Assembly: GCA_027604185.1 (NCBI GenBank)
Contig: JADGKB010000032.1
Coordinates: forward strand, 1-64,000
Source: Boothiomyces macroporosus
Lineage: Eukaryota > Chytridiomycota > Chytridiomycetes > Rhizophydiales > Terramycetaceae
Direction of reading: 5' to 3'
Length of the DNA: 64,000 bases
Both the position numbers and the translations under genes were made by a program. Numbering within the stretch: position 1 is the stretch's first letter; each line of letters begins with the position of its first letter. The notes under the pieces are model-generated. The model was given only the letters and a program-made list of their open reading frames with translations, was not told where the DNA came from and did not search any database. This document shows positions 1 to 9,553 of the stretch, piece by piece.

Positions 1-560
1 TGACGTGCAGAGTCAGCAATTGTGTTGGCAATGGAAGGCAGACTGAGTCTTGGCAAATCTACCGGTTCCACGACAGATTTGGACGTCTTTTGAGTATTTT
101 TGAACATTCCAGTTTTGTTGTAACTGAGAGTTGGTTTCAATTCGTATTCAATGGACGCAGAAGGCTTTGCGCTTTCTTGTTCCTTACCATTTGCTTTTAC
201 AGATGGAGTGGATTCAAATGAGGCTGGAAGGGTTTCTAAATGAGCTGGATCGATTTCGATTTCAAATGAAAGCTCATGATCACCCTTCAAGTATGTCTTT
301 GGTCCTTCTAAGGTAATCAATGGTGCAACATAATGGTGCAAGTCGATATTTTGTTCCAATAAGCTACCACCAACTCTAAATCTGGTTTTTTCCACACCTC
401 TGAATTGGATAGTTGCTTCCGTCAAGTCAATTTTGTTGGTTACTTTGAATTTCACAATGCCCTTGATTTTGACCTGGCTGGTGATTCCAAGATAGCCATC
501 CACTAATGGCTGCCCATACACTGGCTCAACTCTAAGGTCTTCTACTGAGTGTTCAAACAT
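1..560 (-). CDS. alpha-arrestin-like protein, N-terminal part (runs off left edge)
   Basis: The reading frame opens at an ATG at 558-560 and stays open to base 1, giving about 186 residues, so only the N-terminal part is present. The early segment VYGQPLVDGYLGITSQVKIK, followed by a stretch with IQFRGVEKTRFRV, has the beta-sandwich pattern of an arrestin N-terminal domain. Later parts include LITLEGPKTYLKGDHELSFE, matching the region where arrestins read as a ligand-type extracellular-loop-free cytosolic fold. Known alpha-arrestins are adaptors that bring ubiquitin ligases to membrane transporters; that role is inferred here from the fold only. A charged and serine-rich insert (KANGKEQESAKPSAS) lies near residues 120-140. 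No intron is needed in the visible part. The PY motifs typical of the family would lie in the missing C-terminal half. Confidence 0.7.
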   Translation of the reverse strand, partial: MFEHSVEDLRVEPVYGQPLVDGYLGITSQVKIKGIVKFKVTNKIDLTEATIQFRGVEKTRFRVGGSLLEQNIDLHHYVAPLITLEGPKTYLKGDHELSFEIEIDPAHLETLPASFESTPSVKANGKEQESAKPSASIEYELKPTLSYNKTGMFKNTQKTSKSVVEPVDLPRLSLPSIANTIADSAR

Positions 561-702
561 TAGTCCAAAAGTTTCAAAGAGCGCTTTTTATAGTGGCTTG
601 TCGCACACAAATACGGGTACTGGTCAGCATAGAAGGAAAGAGTTTAAATTACGATCCAATATTTAATTTATTAATATTCACAAATTTACAGCGTGAAAGA
701 AA

Positions 703-930
703 TCATTGTAGTCCGTTGGCAATGGATTTCAAGTTGGTGAACTCTTGGTCGATTCTGCTCAAGTCATTCAAAGCAGTTTGCACTTGAGGGTCGTTGCCTC
801 CGTTAATTTGAGAGAGTTGACGGTTGATATCATCGACATCATCTTGCAATGTGGAGATTTGGTTGTTGATCAAATCTTTGTTGCTTCTGGCAAAGACGGC
901 GGCCAATAAGAATACGGTTTTGAATTGCAT
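703..930 (-). CDS. small secreted helical protein (short form, family member 1)
   Basis: This 75-residue protein begins MQFKTVFLLAAVFA, a clear signal peptide, followed by an acidic, glutamine/asparagine-rich helical stretch. It shares the pattern L..I..D...I...L with four other genes at 5364, 6216, 13296 and 14305. I chose this ATG rather than the upstream GTG at 951 because a TATA box at 957-969 would place transcription start very near 930-940. The family resembles hydrophobic surface-binding proteins (HsbA) in size, secretion and helical character, but I could not test that with a profile search. This is the shortest member and has a single helical module. Function unknown; probably cell-surface or secreted. 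Confidence 0.65.
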   Translation of the reverse strand: MQFKTVFLLAAVFARSNKDLINNQISTLQDDVDDINRQLSQINGGNDPQVQTALNDLSRIDQEFTNLKSIANGLQ

Positions 931-956
931 TTTGATATAAGAGAGCGCCAACCCAG

Positions 957-969
957 CTATATTTATATG
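957..969 (-). promoter_or_regulatory. TATA box of the secreted-protein gene at 703-930
   Basis: Read on the minus strand the site is CATATAAATATAG. It lies about 30 nt upstream of the chosen ATG. The same spacing is seen for the other members of this secreted family. Confidence 0.6.
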
Positions 970-1472
970 CCCAAAAGTTTCATTGGGAGTTATGTCATGT
1001 TTCAGATATTGGCTTCTACTTTTTTTGTCCCCCTGTCATAGTAAACCAGAGTTCCAATGAAAATGTAGAGCCAGGATGACATCAAAATGAAAAAAAGTCC
1101 ATGGAAGCTCCCGGTTTACACGGTGACTGTCCAGGCTCTCTTTGTGCCTAATCCAAATATTTAGAATCAGTAAATGCATTTAGAATTTCGAGCTCATTGT
1201 TCTCACCTTAACGCCAACCTTTAGGTAGATCTAGAGTCCCAATCGAGCAAGCTTGTCCTACCTAAAACCGCTCGCAATCAAACACATATAGTTAACCATT
1301 ATTAGCATGGTTTCTGTATATTGTCTCTCCCAGAAATATTTGTTTTCGATAGTTTTAGATTTTCCTCCACACTGGGGGGTGGAGGTTAAATCGCCAGATC
1401 TGATTGGTCAATTTCAAATTGAGCAGTGCCGTTAAAAGTTTTCAAAATTGATAATCACAGGGTAACGAAAGA

Positions 1473-4285
1473 ATGAATCCCGATCAATATTTGTATCAGC
1501 AGCAGCAACAGCCTGATGCAATGCATGGATACGAAAATCAAATGTTTGACCGACGAAGTTCCATCATGTCTATTCCAGACTATAATTATCCAGCAGAAGA
1601 GCCAGCAAGAAAGTCTTCAGTCTCGAAATCAGGCTCCACCAAACTATATGCATTACGAATAGCATCTACTCCCGGAATTTATTCTAATTGGAATTTAGCG
1701 AAAAGTCTAATTGACGGCTGTCCAGGGGCCAAATACAAAGGTTTCTTTACAGTAGAAGAGTGTATGCAATTTATATGGGAACAGTTTCCAGCCTCTACGT
1801 TTACAAAGAATGAGCAAGGAGACTACATTATGGACGATCCCGAACCAGTATATCATGTAAGCGCAAATTAATATCAGGTTATTGAAGAAGCACGATTAAA
1901 GAAAGAAAAGAATTCTGGGTTAATGATTGAAGACGATTTGTCTACATTTGATCCGAAAGACCCACAGTGCACCAAGATTATCAAATTGTATTCCCTAAAC
2001 CCAGACTTGAAATTCACTCTAAATGAAGAGCAGCTCCATGCCTTTAATTTAATCAAAAAGTCCGAAAACGTATTTATTTCTGGGGGAGTAATATTGGATT
2101 AATATTAGAAATACACTGGCAAAGATGTTTTATTGGCACATGTTTATGAGTACTTGGCAAATGCGAAAAAATACTTTCATATTACCACCGCCTCAGTGAT
2201 AACATCGCTGAATAGTCCTATTAATCATACTCTGGGATGGACCGGAATGGGCAAAGCTCTTGGAACCAAGAAGCAAATCTTGAGTAAAGTGCGAAAAAAT
2301 ACCCAAGCAAGGAAATGGTGGGCTGACACAGATGTAATTATTGTCAAGGATGCATCCCTCATGTCCGCATTTTTATTGGATATCATGGATTTCTTGGGAA
2401 AGGAGATTAGAAAAGATACACGGCCTTTTGGAGGAATTCAAATGATTTTAGTCGGAGACAGCCATGGCTTAAATCCTCCAAATGTATCAGCGGTGTGTTG
2501 CCCAAATTGCGGCCAAACCCACCGAATTGGTGGAATCAATTTTACTGCTGTCTCCTCCACCCCAGGATCGTTTATTACTTGTAACAACGATGCATGCGGC
2601 ACCTTGTTTTTGAATACATGGATATTGTATCCATTCGAAGCATCTTGCTGGGACGAAGCAAACTTTTACTATCTCAAGCTGAAGAAGAACTATGAACAAG
2701 ACCCTAATCTATCTGCTTTATATTCCGAACTAACTAAGCAACCGCCAATTTCGGACAACGCTCGCCAGATGCTTATTAATGCACGTAGACCAATTGGCGA
2801 TCAAGTAATTTCTATTTTAATCTAGACTGTATACATTTGCCCAACATTTGAAGAATCTCAAAAAATGAACGAACAAAAGCTTCAGGAATTAAGCGGGGAA
2901 TCTCTCAAATATGAGGCTCAAGATACTGTTTTAAATAACTTTGATTTCTCTTCCAGGGCACAACAGAAAGATGGTCCCACAGATGAAATTTTGTGGTTGA
3001 AAAGAGACGCCAAAGTGCTGTTTGTGGACAATCACTACCCATACACTCAACTGGGTGTGGTTGTTGGATTCGTGCAGCCTACCCCTGAGGATTTGAAACA
3101 GTCACTATCTTCTGTAACCGGAAAGAATATGAAAATGATTGAAACTTCCATCACAGAATGGCTCAACAAGTATTCTTTGCTACCACAAGTCCGCATACTT
3201 AGCACTGGGGAAATCAAGACAGTTACTTGCAAAGCGTGGGTCGTGAGATCAAATCGTAGAGCGGTGGCGTGGAGAATACAGTTGCCAATTAGATTGGCAT
3301 ATTCGGTTGCGCTTCACCGTTCACAAGATTTGCAGTTAAATTCCCTAACGGTAAGTTGGAATTAATTTAGCTTGCTCCCAGTATGGAATGGGCTTCTGGG
3401 CAAATGTACATGGCATTGTTGTTGGCGAAATCCTATGAATCCATTTGTATAGAATCATTCAATGAAAATTCATTCCTAGGAGACAAGAGAGTCCTGGAAT
3501 TTGAAGCTGCGGCCAAAGAAGGTGCCGTTTGCAAGGGTGTAAAATCAAATACTATTCCAGACAACTTTTTAAGTAATCCAAACATGAACTTGAAAAGAAA
3601 CTCTGTTGTTTCATTGCAAAATGCAAACAAAAAGAGGAGGCCATCCAAACCAATGGTAACTCCAATGGGCAGTGGAATGGGAATGGAAAATACAATGCAA
3701 ATGCCACTTAATGATCCGTTGCTCTTGCGTTACCAACAGCAGCTCTCCCAAAGAAGACATTCTTATCAACCACTGACGTCGTATCAGGAGCAGCAGTACG
3801 CTTGGATGGCGTCACAAGCACCAATAATGGGCCACGGAATGCCTCAGCAAGTGAGTAATCAAAATCTGCAGCCTAACAGACCATCTGAAAATGTATTGAA
3901 TCATTCTCCGAATTTGATGCATTCTGGACAACAACCTCTACATACAATCGCAATTCCAGAGCATTTCCCTAATATAAACCAAAAGGAATATCAAATGCCC
4001 ATTCGAACCAAAATAACTAGATTGGAAACCAGCATTCCTCATGCTGCAGGTCCAAAATCTGCCGGTACGGTAGGGCAATCGTTCATGTACAATCAAATGG
4101 GGCTTAATCAACAATTTCTTCATCCTGCCCTAGTTAAAAGCGAAAATCCTATGCAAATGCCAATTGTCAACGAAATGGGTCAGCAGAACTATCAGTCAAA
4201 TGATATTAATACCCAGAATCCTCCCCCAGACCAGTCTAATGGATACGCTAACCCTAATAATTGGCAACAGTGGAATCAATCATGA
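1473..4285 (+). CDS. Pif1-like helicase homologue with degraded motor motifs and an RNase H1-type hybrid-binding domain
   Basis: Five exons (1473-1856, 1878-2087, 2109-2804, 2826-3350, 3371-4285) join to 909 residues through introns of 21, 21, 21 and 20 nt. Residues about 57-106 match the RNase H1 N-terminal/viroplasmin domain that binds RNA-DNA hybrids (KLYALRIASTPGIYSNWN, then PGAKYKGF). A Pif1-family helicase core follows, ending in the family signature RIQLPIRLAYSVALHRSQD and a segment SGQMYMALLLA that corresponds to the usual GQvYVALSR. The motor motifs are altered: Walker A reads GGKYTGKD, with Asp where Ser/Thr should be; Walker B reads VIIVKDASLM instead of LIIDEISM; and motif III reads GDSHGLNPP. 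A CxxC...CxxxC zinc-ribbon-like insert (CCPNCGQ, CNNDACG) lies between motif III and the YPFEASCWDEANF segment. The last 200 residues are Gln/Asn/Met-rich. It is probably an ATPase-dead nucleic-acid-binding protein. Confidence 0.8.
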
Positions 4286-4405
4286 ACAATAGTATGATAT
4301 TTATTACCTTTAAAATAAATGCGTTAATATTCATTACGATAGTATAATTATAGCTTTATTAATAGTTTGAGCAGAATAATGTCTTCCTACTTTGTCCAAC
4401 AGATT

Positions 4406-5029
4406 CTACCACCAATCGATTAACCCAAGGCCCTGCTCAGCACTGCTTGCATAAATAGTGTAAGGAGCTTTCCTGCTGATCAACGCTTCATCTGTCTCTG
4501 CTTTTTTCATTGGTCCAACATCTATGAACTCCGCTTGTTCTACCCTAAATCGTATCCAATTTCCAGGATCCATGAAATATTCATTGTCGTCATATTTCCA
4601 TACCCAAACACCTTCCTCGCGATTACTATCTTAACAACTTATTACAATACAGTTCCATCCATTAGATATTGCGGAGGGATGTAAATATCATCAAAGAATT
4701 TTAAAGATACTCGAACTCCTTTTACTGCATCACAATCCTTGACCTGTCCTAGCAGAACCTGCCCTTTATAAGGCCGAAATACCACCATCCTGAATATCAC
4801 TGGATTAGAATAAATTACCTTTGCACTGATATGATCCATCTTGACAAGCGTGAATGATTGGATCAGTAGCTGATTCAATGTCGTACACTCGTAGACACAG
4901 CCCAACATTGTGCAGCACCTTGTTTGAATATTTCTTGTTTAATTCATCCTCCAGCGCTTTGAATTGGGAATATTTGAAGGATGCTGGTAGAACTCGAACC
5001 AAGTCCTCTATCGTTTCCAGAACAAACAT
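4406..5029 (-). CDS. RPC25: RNA polymerase III subunit RPC25/RPC8
   Basis: Three exons (4819-5029, 4646-4799, 4406-4625) join across introns of 19 and 20 nt into 194 residues. The protein starts MFVLETIEDLVRVLPASF and continues with ELNKKYSNKVLHNVGLCLRVYDI, the N-terminal RNP-like domain of the Rpb7/Rpc25 family. The second half carries VSLKFFDDIYIPPQYLMDGT and VWVWKYDDNEYFMDPGNWIRFRVE, the diagnostic OB domain of Rpc25, and ends GLGLIDWW, like other members. Rpc25 pairs with Rpc17 as the stalk of RNA polymerase III and helps initiation at tRNA and 5S genes in the nucleus. The longer open frame upstream to 5212 is not conserved, so the ATG at 5029 was chosen. Confidence 0.93.
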
Positions 5030-5327
5030 GGATTGCAGAAAAAAAATTATGGGAAACGAGGACACGATAACTTTAGACTGACGAATTTGTGCGTCATTTA
5101 ACTGCGTGCTGCAGCCTTTTGGAATCCTGGAAGTTCTTGGTATTCTCCGAAACACAAATTTGAGCCAAGTGTACAACTCAAAGGGATTCCCAGTCTCTTT
5201 AAGGCTTTTCAATTACTAAACCAAATCAAAGGCTCTGAAATCGCTGGCTCTGCTATGAATCAATATTTTGAAAAACACCTGTCAACTAGCCCAAACCCCC
5301 TCCTTGCTCCCGTGTTTCAAAAAATCG

Positions 5328-5335
5328 CATAAAAA
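5328..5335 (+). promoter_or_regulatory. TATA-like box of the secreted-protein gene at 5364
   Basis: CATAAAAA lies 29-36 nt before the ATG at 5364. This supports starting translation there rather than at the upstream in-frame ATG at 5268. Confidence 0.5.
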
Positions 5336-5363
5336 GCGAATAGCCTTGGTTCTCTGCATTATT

Positions 5364-5819
5364 ATGCTCAAATCTGTTATTGTGCTTCTCGCTTATGTAT
5401 GTGCTAGCCCAATTGCCCAAAGTGCTTCTCTCGCAGTATCAGGATTGGCCCAAGATGTAAATAAGATTCAAACTGATTTTACCACTCTAACAACTGACTT
5501 GGCAAGCGTTCAGGGTGCTGCTACTTTAGACACCAATCGTTTGAATGATATCAAACAAAATTTGTCAAACATCAATAACCAAATCAATAACTTGAATAGA
5601 TTGGTTTCCCCTGGAAACGCCGGGAATAATCTTGTTGTCGCCAGAACCGCTCAGAGTATCAAGGATTCTTTGTGTGGTGTATGTAGATCTGTTGATAAAG
5701 TGAATGGTGCTGCTGCAAATGACCAAACCAAACTGCAATCTGTTGGGCAAAATGACTGTCGCCAGCTAAACGACGATTTCCGCAGATTAATTGACGATAT
5801 TGCAAGTGGCATCAATTAA
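5364..5819 (+). CDS. small secreted helical protein (long form, family member 2)
   Basis: This 151-residue protein opens with MLKSVIVLLAYVCASPIAQS, a signal peptide. The mature part is built of helices with evenly spaced hydrophobic residues (LAQDVNKIQTDFTTLTTDLA, then LNDIKQNLSNINNQINNLN). It resembles the product of the next gene (6216) over its full length, including VDKVNGAA against TDKVSGKD near the end. An in-frame ATG at 5268 would bury the signal peptide and lies before the TATA-like box, so it was rejected. Three cysteines (CGVC and NDC) are near residues 110-135, unlike the other family members. Possible HsbA-like surface protein; function not known. Confidence 0.7.
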   Translation: MLKSVIVLLAYVCASPIAQSASLAVSGLAQDVNKIQTDFTTLTTDLASVQGAATLDTNRLNDIKQNLSNINNQINNLNRLVSPGNAGNNLVVARTAQSIKDSLCGVCRSVDKVNGAAANDQTKLQSVGQNDCRQLNDDFRRLIDDIASGIN

Positions 5820-6180
5820 TTGTACAATAAATATATATTATTATAGCTTAAACCATTTCTTTGAATTTATATTCAAAATGCTGATAGTAAATATTTCTGT
5901 TCTCAAATTAACCACTTACTACCCAGTGGTACTTTAGTAAATATGATAGCCACTCATTATGACATCAATGAAAGGTACCATGAAATCCTCATTCACGAGC
6001 GAAACCCATTGGCATTAATCCAGGAAACCTTCCATTGTATAAGCAGCCTACTTTCAGAAATAGTTGCATCATAGTCTCTTTTAGTAATGAAATCCAGGTG
6101 AGGGGTAGATGTCCCAGGCCAGGCAAGCATTGGCTCCTGTCAAAAATATTACGACACAAACAGCCAGCGTGTTTCACTAT

Positions 6181-6188
6181 TATATAAA
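6181..6188 (+). promoter_or_regulatory. TATA box of the secreted-protein gene at 6216
   Basis: TATATAAA lies 28-35 nt before the ATG at 6216, the same arrangement as the other secreted genes in the window. Confidence 0.6.
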
Positions 6189-6215
6189 TCAACAAACCAA
6201 TAAATCAATCATCAA

Positions 6216-6770
6216 ATGTTCAAAACTATTGTACTTATCCTTGCTGCTTCCATCGTCGCTTCACCGCTTCCTGCAAAAAACAATGGTACCAACAATGTAA
6301 ATAACCAAAATAACCAAAACAACCAAAACAACAACAACCAGAATAATAACAATGGTAATGGAAATGTCAATTTTGATGTCAACGGTGCTGTCAATGATTT
6401 GAGCCGTCTGCAAGATGACATTAGCCAGTTGCAAACAAACTTGGGCACTGCGCAAGGTGCATCTACTCAAGATGTGAACCGTCTACAAGATATTCCAAAC
6501 AGATTGAATACTCTTAACCAGGAATTAAAAAACTTCCAATCTGCTCTAACTCAAACCAATGGAAACACCAATGTTGATCAATTGAATGCTCTCTTGGGAC
6601 AATTCCAGTCCGTCAATGACGGCTTCAACAGTCTTGCTAGAAGCACTGACAAAGTGTCTGGCAAAGATTCAGCCAGCGACAGCAGCTTGTCTTCTACTGG
6701 AAGCAACTTTAAAACTGTGTTGGATGACTTCAGAACTGTCAGGGACAACTTGTTGAACAAACTCCAATAA
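6216..6770 (+). CDS. small secreted helical protein with Asn-rich linker (long form, family member 3)
   Basis: The protein has 184 residues and starts MFKTIVLILAASIVASPLPA, a signal peptide with a likely cleavage after ASPLPA. An Asn/Gln low-complexity linker follows at about residues 21-52. The rest is helical, with two similar modules (AVNDLSRLQDDISQLQTNLG and a later FKTVLDDFRTVRDNLLNKLQ). It contains no cysteine. It is closest to the neighbour at 5364, which suggests a local duplication. Short members at 13296 and 14305 look like one module of this protein. The family has HsbA-like features, but this was not confirmed. Probably an abundant secreted or wall-associated protein. Confidence 0.7.
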   Translation: MFKTIVLILAASIVASPLPAKNNGTNNVNNQNNQNNQNNNNQNNNNGNGNVNFDVNGAVNDLSRLQDDISQLQTNLGTAQGASTQDVNRLQDIPNRLNTLNQELKNFQSALTQTNGNTNVDQLNALLGQFQSVNDGFNSLARSTDKVSGKDSASDSSLSSTGSNFKTVLDDFRTVRDNLLNKLQ

Positions 6771-6828
6771 TTGTTTAAACCGTGTATAAATCAATAAATT
6801 ATCTCCCATCTTATACTTTCTTTTATTG

Positions 6829-7898
6829 TTACTTTGTTGGAGAATTGGCTTTCTTCAAAGCAGGATCTTCAACAAGATCAAATTCAATTACAAATAAAAT
6901 CTTGTTACTTGACTGCGCTTTGGCCATCAAGCGCAGGGGTTGATTATTAAGGTAACGAAGAATATTAATGTTAATTCCCAGTGATAAATCAAAGGTATTC
7001 AAGTCGATAAATGGTGCGAAAATCTAACATTAGTTTACCAGTACTTCAAAGTTGTACACGTAGTTTGGAGAAAAGATTGTATGCTTGCGTGTCTTTTGTT
7101 TTTGGTAATATCTTCTTCGTTCTGCAATAGCGTCTGCCCCAAAGTCAGGCTCTTGAGTGTGTAGCAGAGTATTGTTTTCTTCCAGTTCCTTGCCGTCTTT
7201 CCATATCCACTCTCCCAGAATTTCGCTCGGGACAGGCTTGGAAGTGACAGAATTTAATGCTTGTGATTTTTCCTGTTGTTTAGTTGCGGTATAGTTTGGA
7301 TCTGCGCTGTTTAGTAGGATCACAGAGTCCTTTGACTTTGTGGAAATCTTATCGGATATTTCCTTGGCTTTAGGGTCTAGAGGTGCAGCTCCAACGACAG
7401 GTCTAGTCGCTTTGACCACATTAACAATATTCATTGAGCACAGAATTGGGGAATACAACCAGGGGGTTTCAGAATATATGTCCACCTGAAGAGCAGGGTC
7501 GATTAAATTAGCAAACTTGATTGCGATCCAAGCTCCAGTGGGTGGTGTACACTTGCGCTCAAACTCAGACCCGAACAGTAAATCATCAGCAGAGTATTCC
7601 TTGATTAGCTAAAAAATACATGCTTAAACCTTCCCTGAACTTGGAGGGCAAACAATCGCTTCTTGTTGTCAAAGTATCCGGCACAGGACTTTGGTTCCTT
7701 TCCATCTGGCGTAATTCCTTTGAAATCCTTGATTCTAACCAGCACGTTTCCTGTAAACAACGGTGAATCTATGAAATGTGGATTTTCTTCATCGTTAACG
7801 CTTGCAATCGCGAGACTCTGGATAGATGGCCCCACTCGCACTTGAAGCTTTCGTCCCTGAACTGCATCTTCTCCACTCGCTCCGAAAATATATTCCAT
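6829..7898 (-). CDS. Duc1/DUF1769-family protein, copy A
   Basis: Three exons (7620-7898, 7045-7599, 6829-7023) join through introns of 20 and 21 nt into 342 residues. The segment YFDNKKRLFALQVQGRFK followed by SADDLLFGSEF and IDPALQVDIYSETPWLYSPI is the characteristic core of the fungal DUF1769 family. The S. pombe member Duc1 binds PI(4,5)P2 at the plasma membrane; that role here is inference. A copy-specific insert of about 60 Lys/Ser/Asp-rich residues sits after CSMNIVNV. Copy B lies 52 bp downstream on the same strand and shares intron position and sequence, so the two are tandem paralogues. Confidence 0.82.
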
Positions 7899-7950
7899 TT
7901 AGATTTTAAAAAGAAAACACGTCCTACAGCCACACTATTTAAACATTAAA

Positions 7951-8706
7951 CTAAATCTGACTATATTCAATAATAAAAAAGGGCTGCCCGTCAGTCGTCT
8001 TCGCCATGAACCTAATAGGCTGATTATTTACATATCTGGTGATATCAATGTGGATGCCCAGTGAGAGCTTGAACGTGTTAAAGTCAATTGAAGGTCCGAA
8101 AAACTATGGTTAAAAACCAGCTACCTCAAAGTTGTAGATGTGATCAGGTTTAAAGGTAACCTGTTTACGATGATCTTGGTGTTTGTAAAAATTTCGCCGC
8201 TGGAAGATGGATGTGAATTTATGCTCTTTGTGCAAATTTGAGCAATCTTCAGATAGGTTCACCCCTTGCTTCCAAGGCCAGCTGCCAAACTCTTGTTTGT
8301 TTGCGGGCGGTTGCACGCTGATGATGTTCATTGAACACAACAATGGACTCAGTAGCCACGGTTTTTGACAGTACAAATCTGCTTTAAGCGATGGGTCAAT
8401 CAAATTTGCTACCGCAAGACCAATCTGAGTGCCATAGGGTGGTCTAATAGGGTTGTCAAACACAGCTCCAAAGTGGATATCATCACCGCTGAATTCTTTT
8501 TTGAATTTGCCTGATATTTGCATTGAAAACATTCGACTCTTGTTGCTAAAGTATTTACTGCACTTTTCGTTATTGCCTTTTACTCTGACGACAATGTAAC
8601 CGCAAAATAATTCAGAATCAATGTATACTGGCGTATCTTCATTATTCGGCGGTATTGGATTTAAATTATCTTTGTCTGTTCCTACTCGAATTTGTAATTG
8701 CTTCAT
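7951..8706 (-). CDS. Duc1/DUF1769-family protein, copy B
   Basis: Two exons (8125-8706, 7951-8103) join across a 21-nt intron into 244 residues. The protein starts MKQLQIRVGTDKDNLNPIPP and carries the DUF1769 core YFSNKSRMFSMQISGKFKKE, SGDDIHFGAVFDNP and LIDPSLKADLYCQKPWLLSP. The intron lies at the same place as the second intron of copy A, right after YNFE. Copy B lacks the long insert of copy A and lacks its first intron. Starts further upstream use GTG and were rejected. The next gene (8814) is divergent, leaving about 107 bp for both promoters. Confidence 0.8.
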
Positions 8707-8813
8707 TAACCTTAATGCCACGGAAAATTCTTGCGCTCTTAAATTGTGTCAAGCCCAAGCCATGGATTTTGCCCCACCAGCCCTTCGTGATTTACGTTCC
8801 CAACAAGTGTTTG

Positions 8814-9524
8814 ATGCTCGCAGATTTGGAGGCAGAAATAATATATTCCATATGCATGTATAGCACTATAGACGTTATTCGTAACCTATCTACAACAAGC
8901 AAGAGATTACGTGCAATTCTAAAAAACAAGAATTTCGGAATGAAATATCTACAGTCACAGTCATCTCTACTAGAATACCAAATTAAAATATTCTATCCGC
9001 TATCTGGACTGGACCGAATCTTTATTGCGACTTGTAGTGACAAGCAATCGGCGTTCCTTATCCAAAACTACTCAGAAATCACCATATTTAAGTTCAAGAC
9101 TACTGCCTACGGCGAAATATCAATTACTGCTACGGAAGAAAACTTTGAAGGAAAGTGTAATTTGATTGCCGGTAATTCTAGTGCCCATAGTTGTCAAACC
9201 TGCGGGTTTTGCAAGAACCATAAGCTGGTAGAGTTTCATGGCATGGTAGATAAAGGATACAAAGTATTCTATCAAACTTGGAAGGATTTATTTCGATTCA
9301 GGAATAGTCAATCTTCAATGATGTCTGTTAGCTTACAGCACTACCAAATTCAGCCCAGTTGGGATGCTAGTGGAATTATTGATCCGCAGGTAGATGTAAC
9401 GAGATATGGATTACGCTGGACTAGGGATGATGTAAATATATTCAAAGCACTTTGGGAAAGTCGGAATCACCCAGATCAAGACACAACAATACAAAAACCA
9501 AAGATATACAATCCGTGGGTATAA
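8814..9524 (+). CDS. F-box-like protein, otherwise unrecognised
   Basis: This intronless gene codes for 236 residues. The N-terminus MLADLEAEIIYSICMYSTID, followed by VIRNLSTTSKRLRAIL, has the spacing of a weak F-box (usually LP.EI...I...L). I chose this ATG because upstream in-frame ATGs (8655, 8715) overlap or crowd the divergent Duc1 gene and would precede the motif. The middle holds two CxxC pairs (SCQTCGFCKN, residues about 124-133) that could bind zinc. The C-terminus ends YNPWV with no recognisable domain. If the F-box is real, it would serve as a Skp1-Cullin ubiquitin ligase adaptor. It ends 29 bp from the stop of MED13 in convergent orientation. Confidence 0.5.
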   Translation: MLADLEAEIIYSICMYSTIDVIRNLSTTSKRLRAILKNKNFGMKYLQSQSSLLEYQIKIFYPLSGLDRIFIATCSDKQSAFLIQNYSEITIFKFKTTAYGEISITATEENFEGKCNLIAGNSSAHSCQTCGFCKNHKLVEFHGMVDKGYKVFYQTWKDLFRFRNSQSSMMSVSLQHYQIQPSWDASGIIDPQVDVTRYGLRWTRDDVNIFKALWESRNHPDQDTTIQKPKIYNPWV

Positions 9525-9553
9525 TAAAATCTGGTATATGATTATATTTATTC

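Noticed and set aside
5029..5212. A longer RPC25 reading frame
   Set aside because: The extra 61 residues are not part of the family; MFVLETIEDLVR is the standard start.
8707..8813. Longer N-termini for the second Duc1 gene (GTG start) and the F-box-like gene (ATGs at 8655 and 8715)
   Set aside because: They would overlap each other head-to-head and add no conserved sequence.
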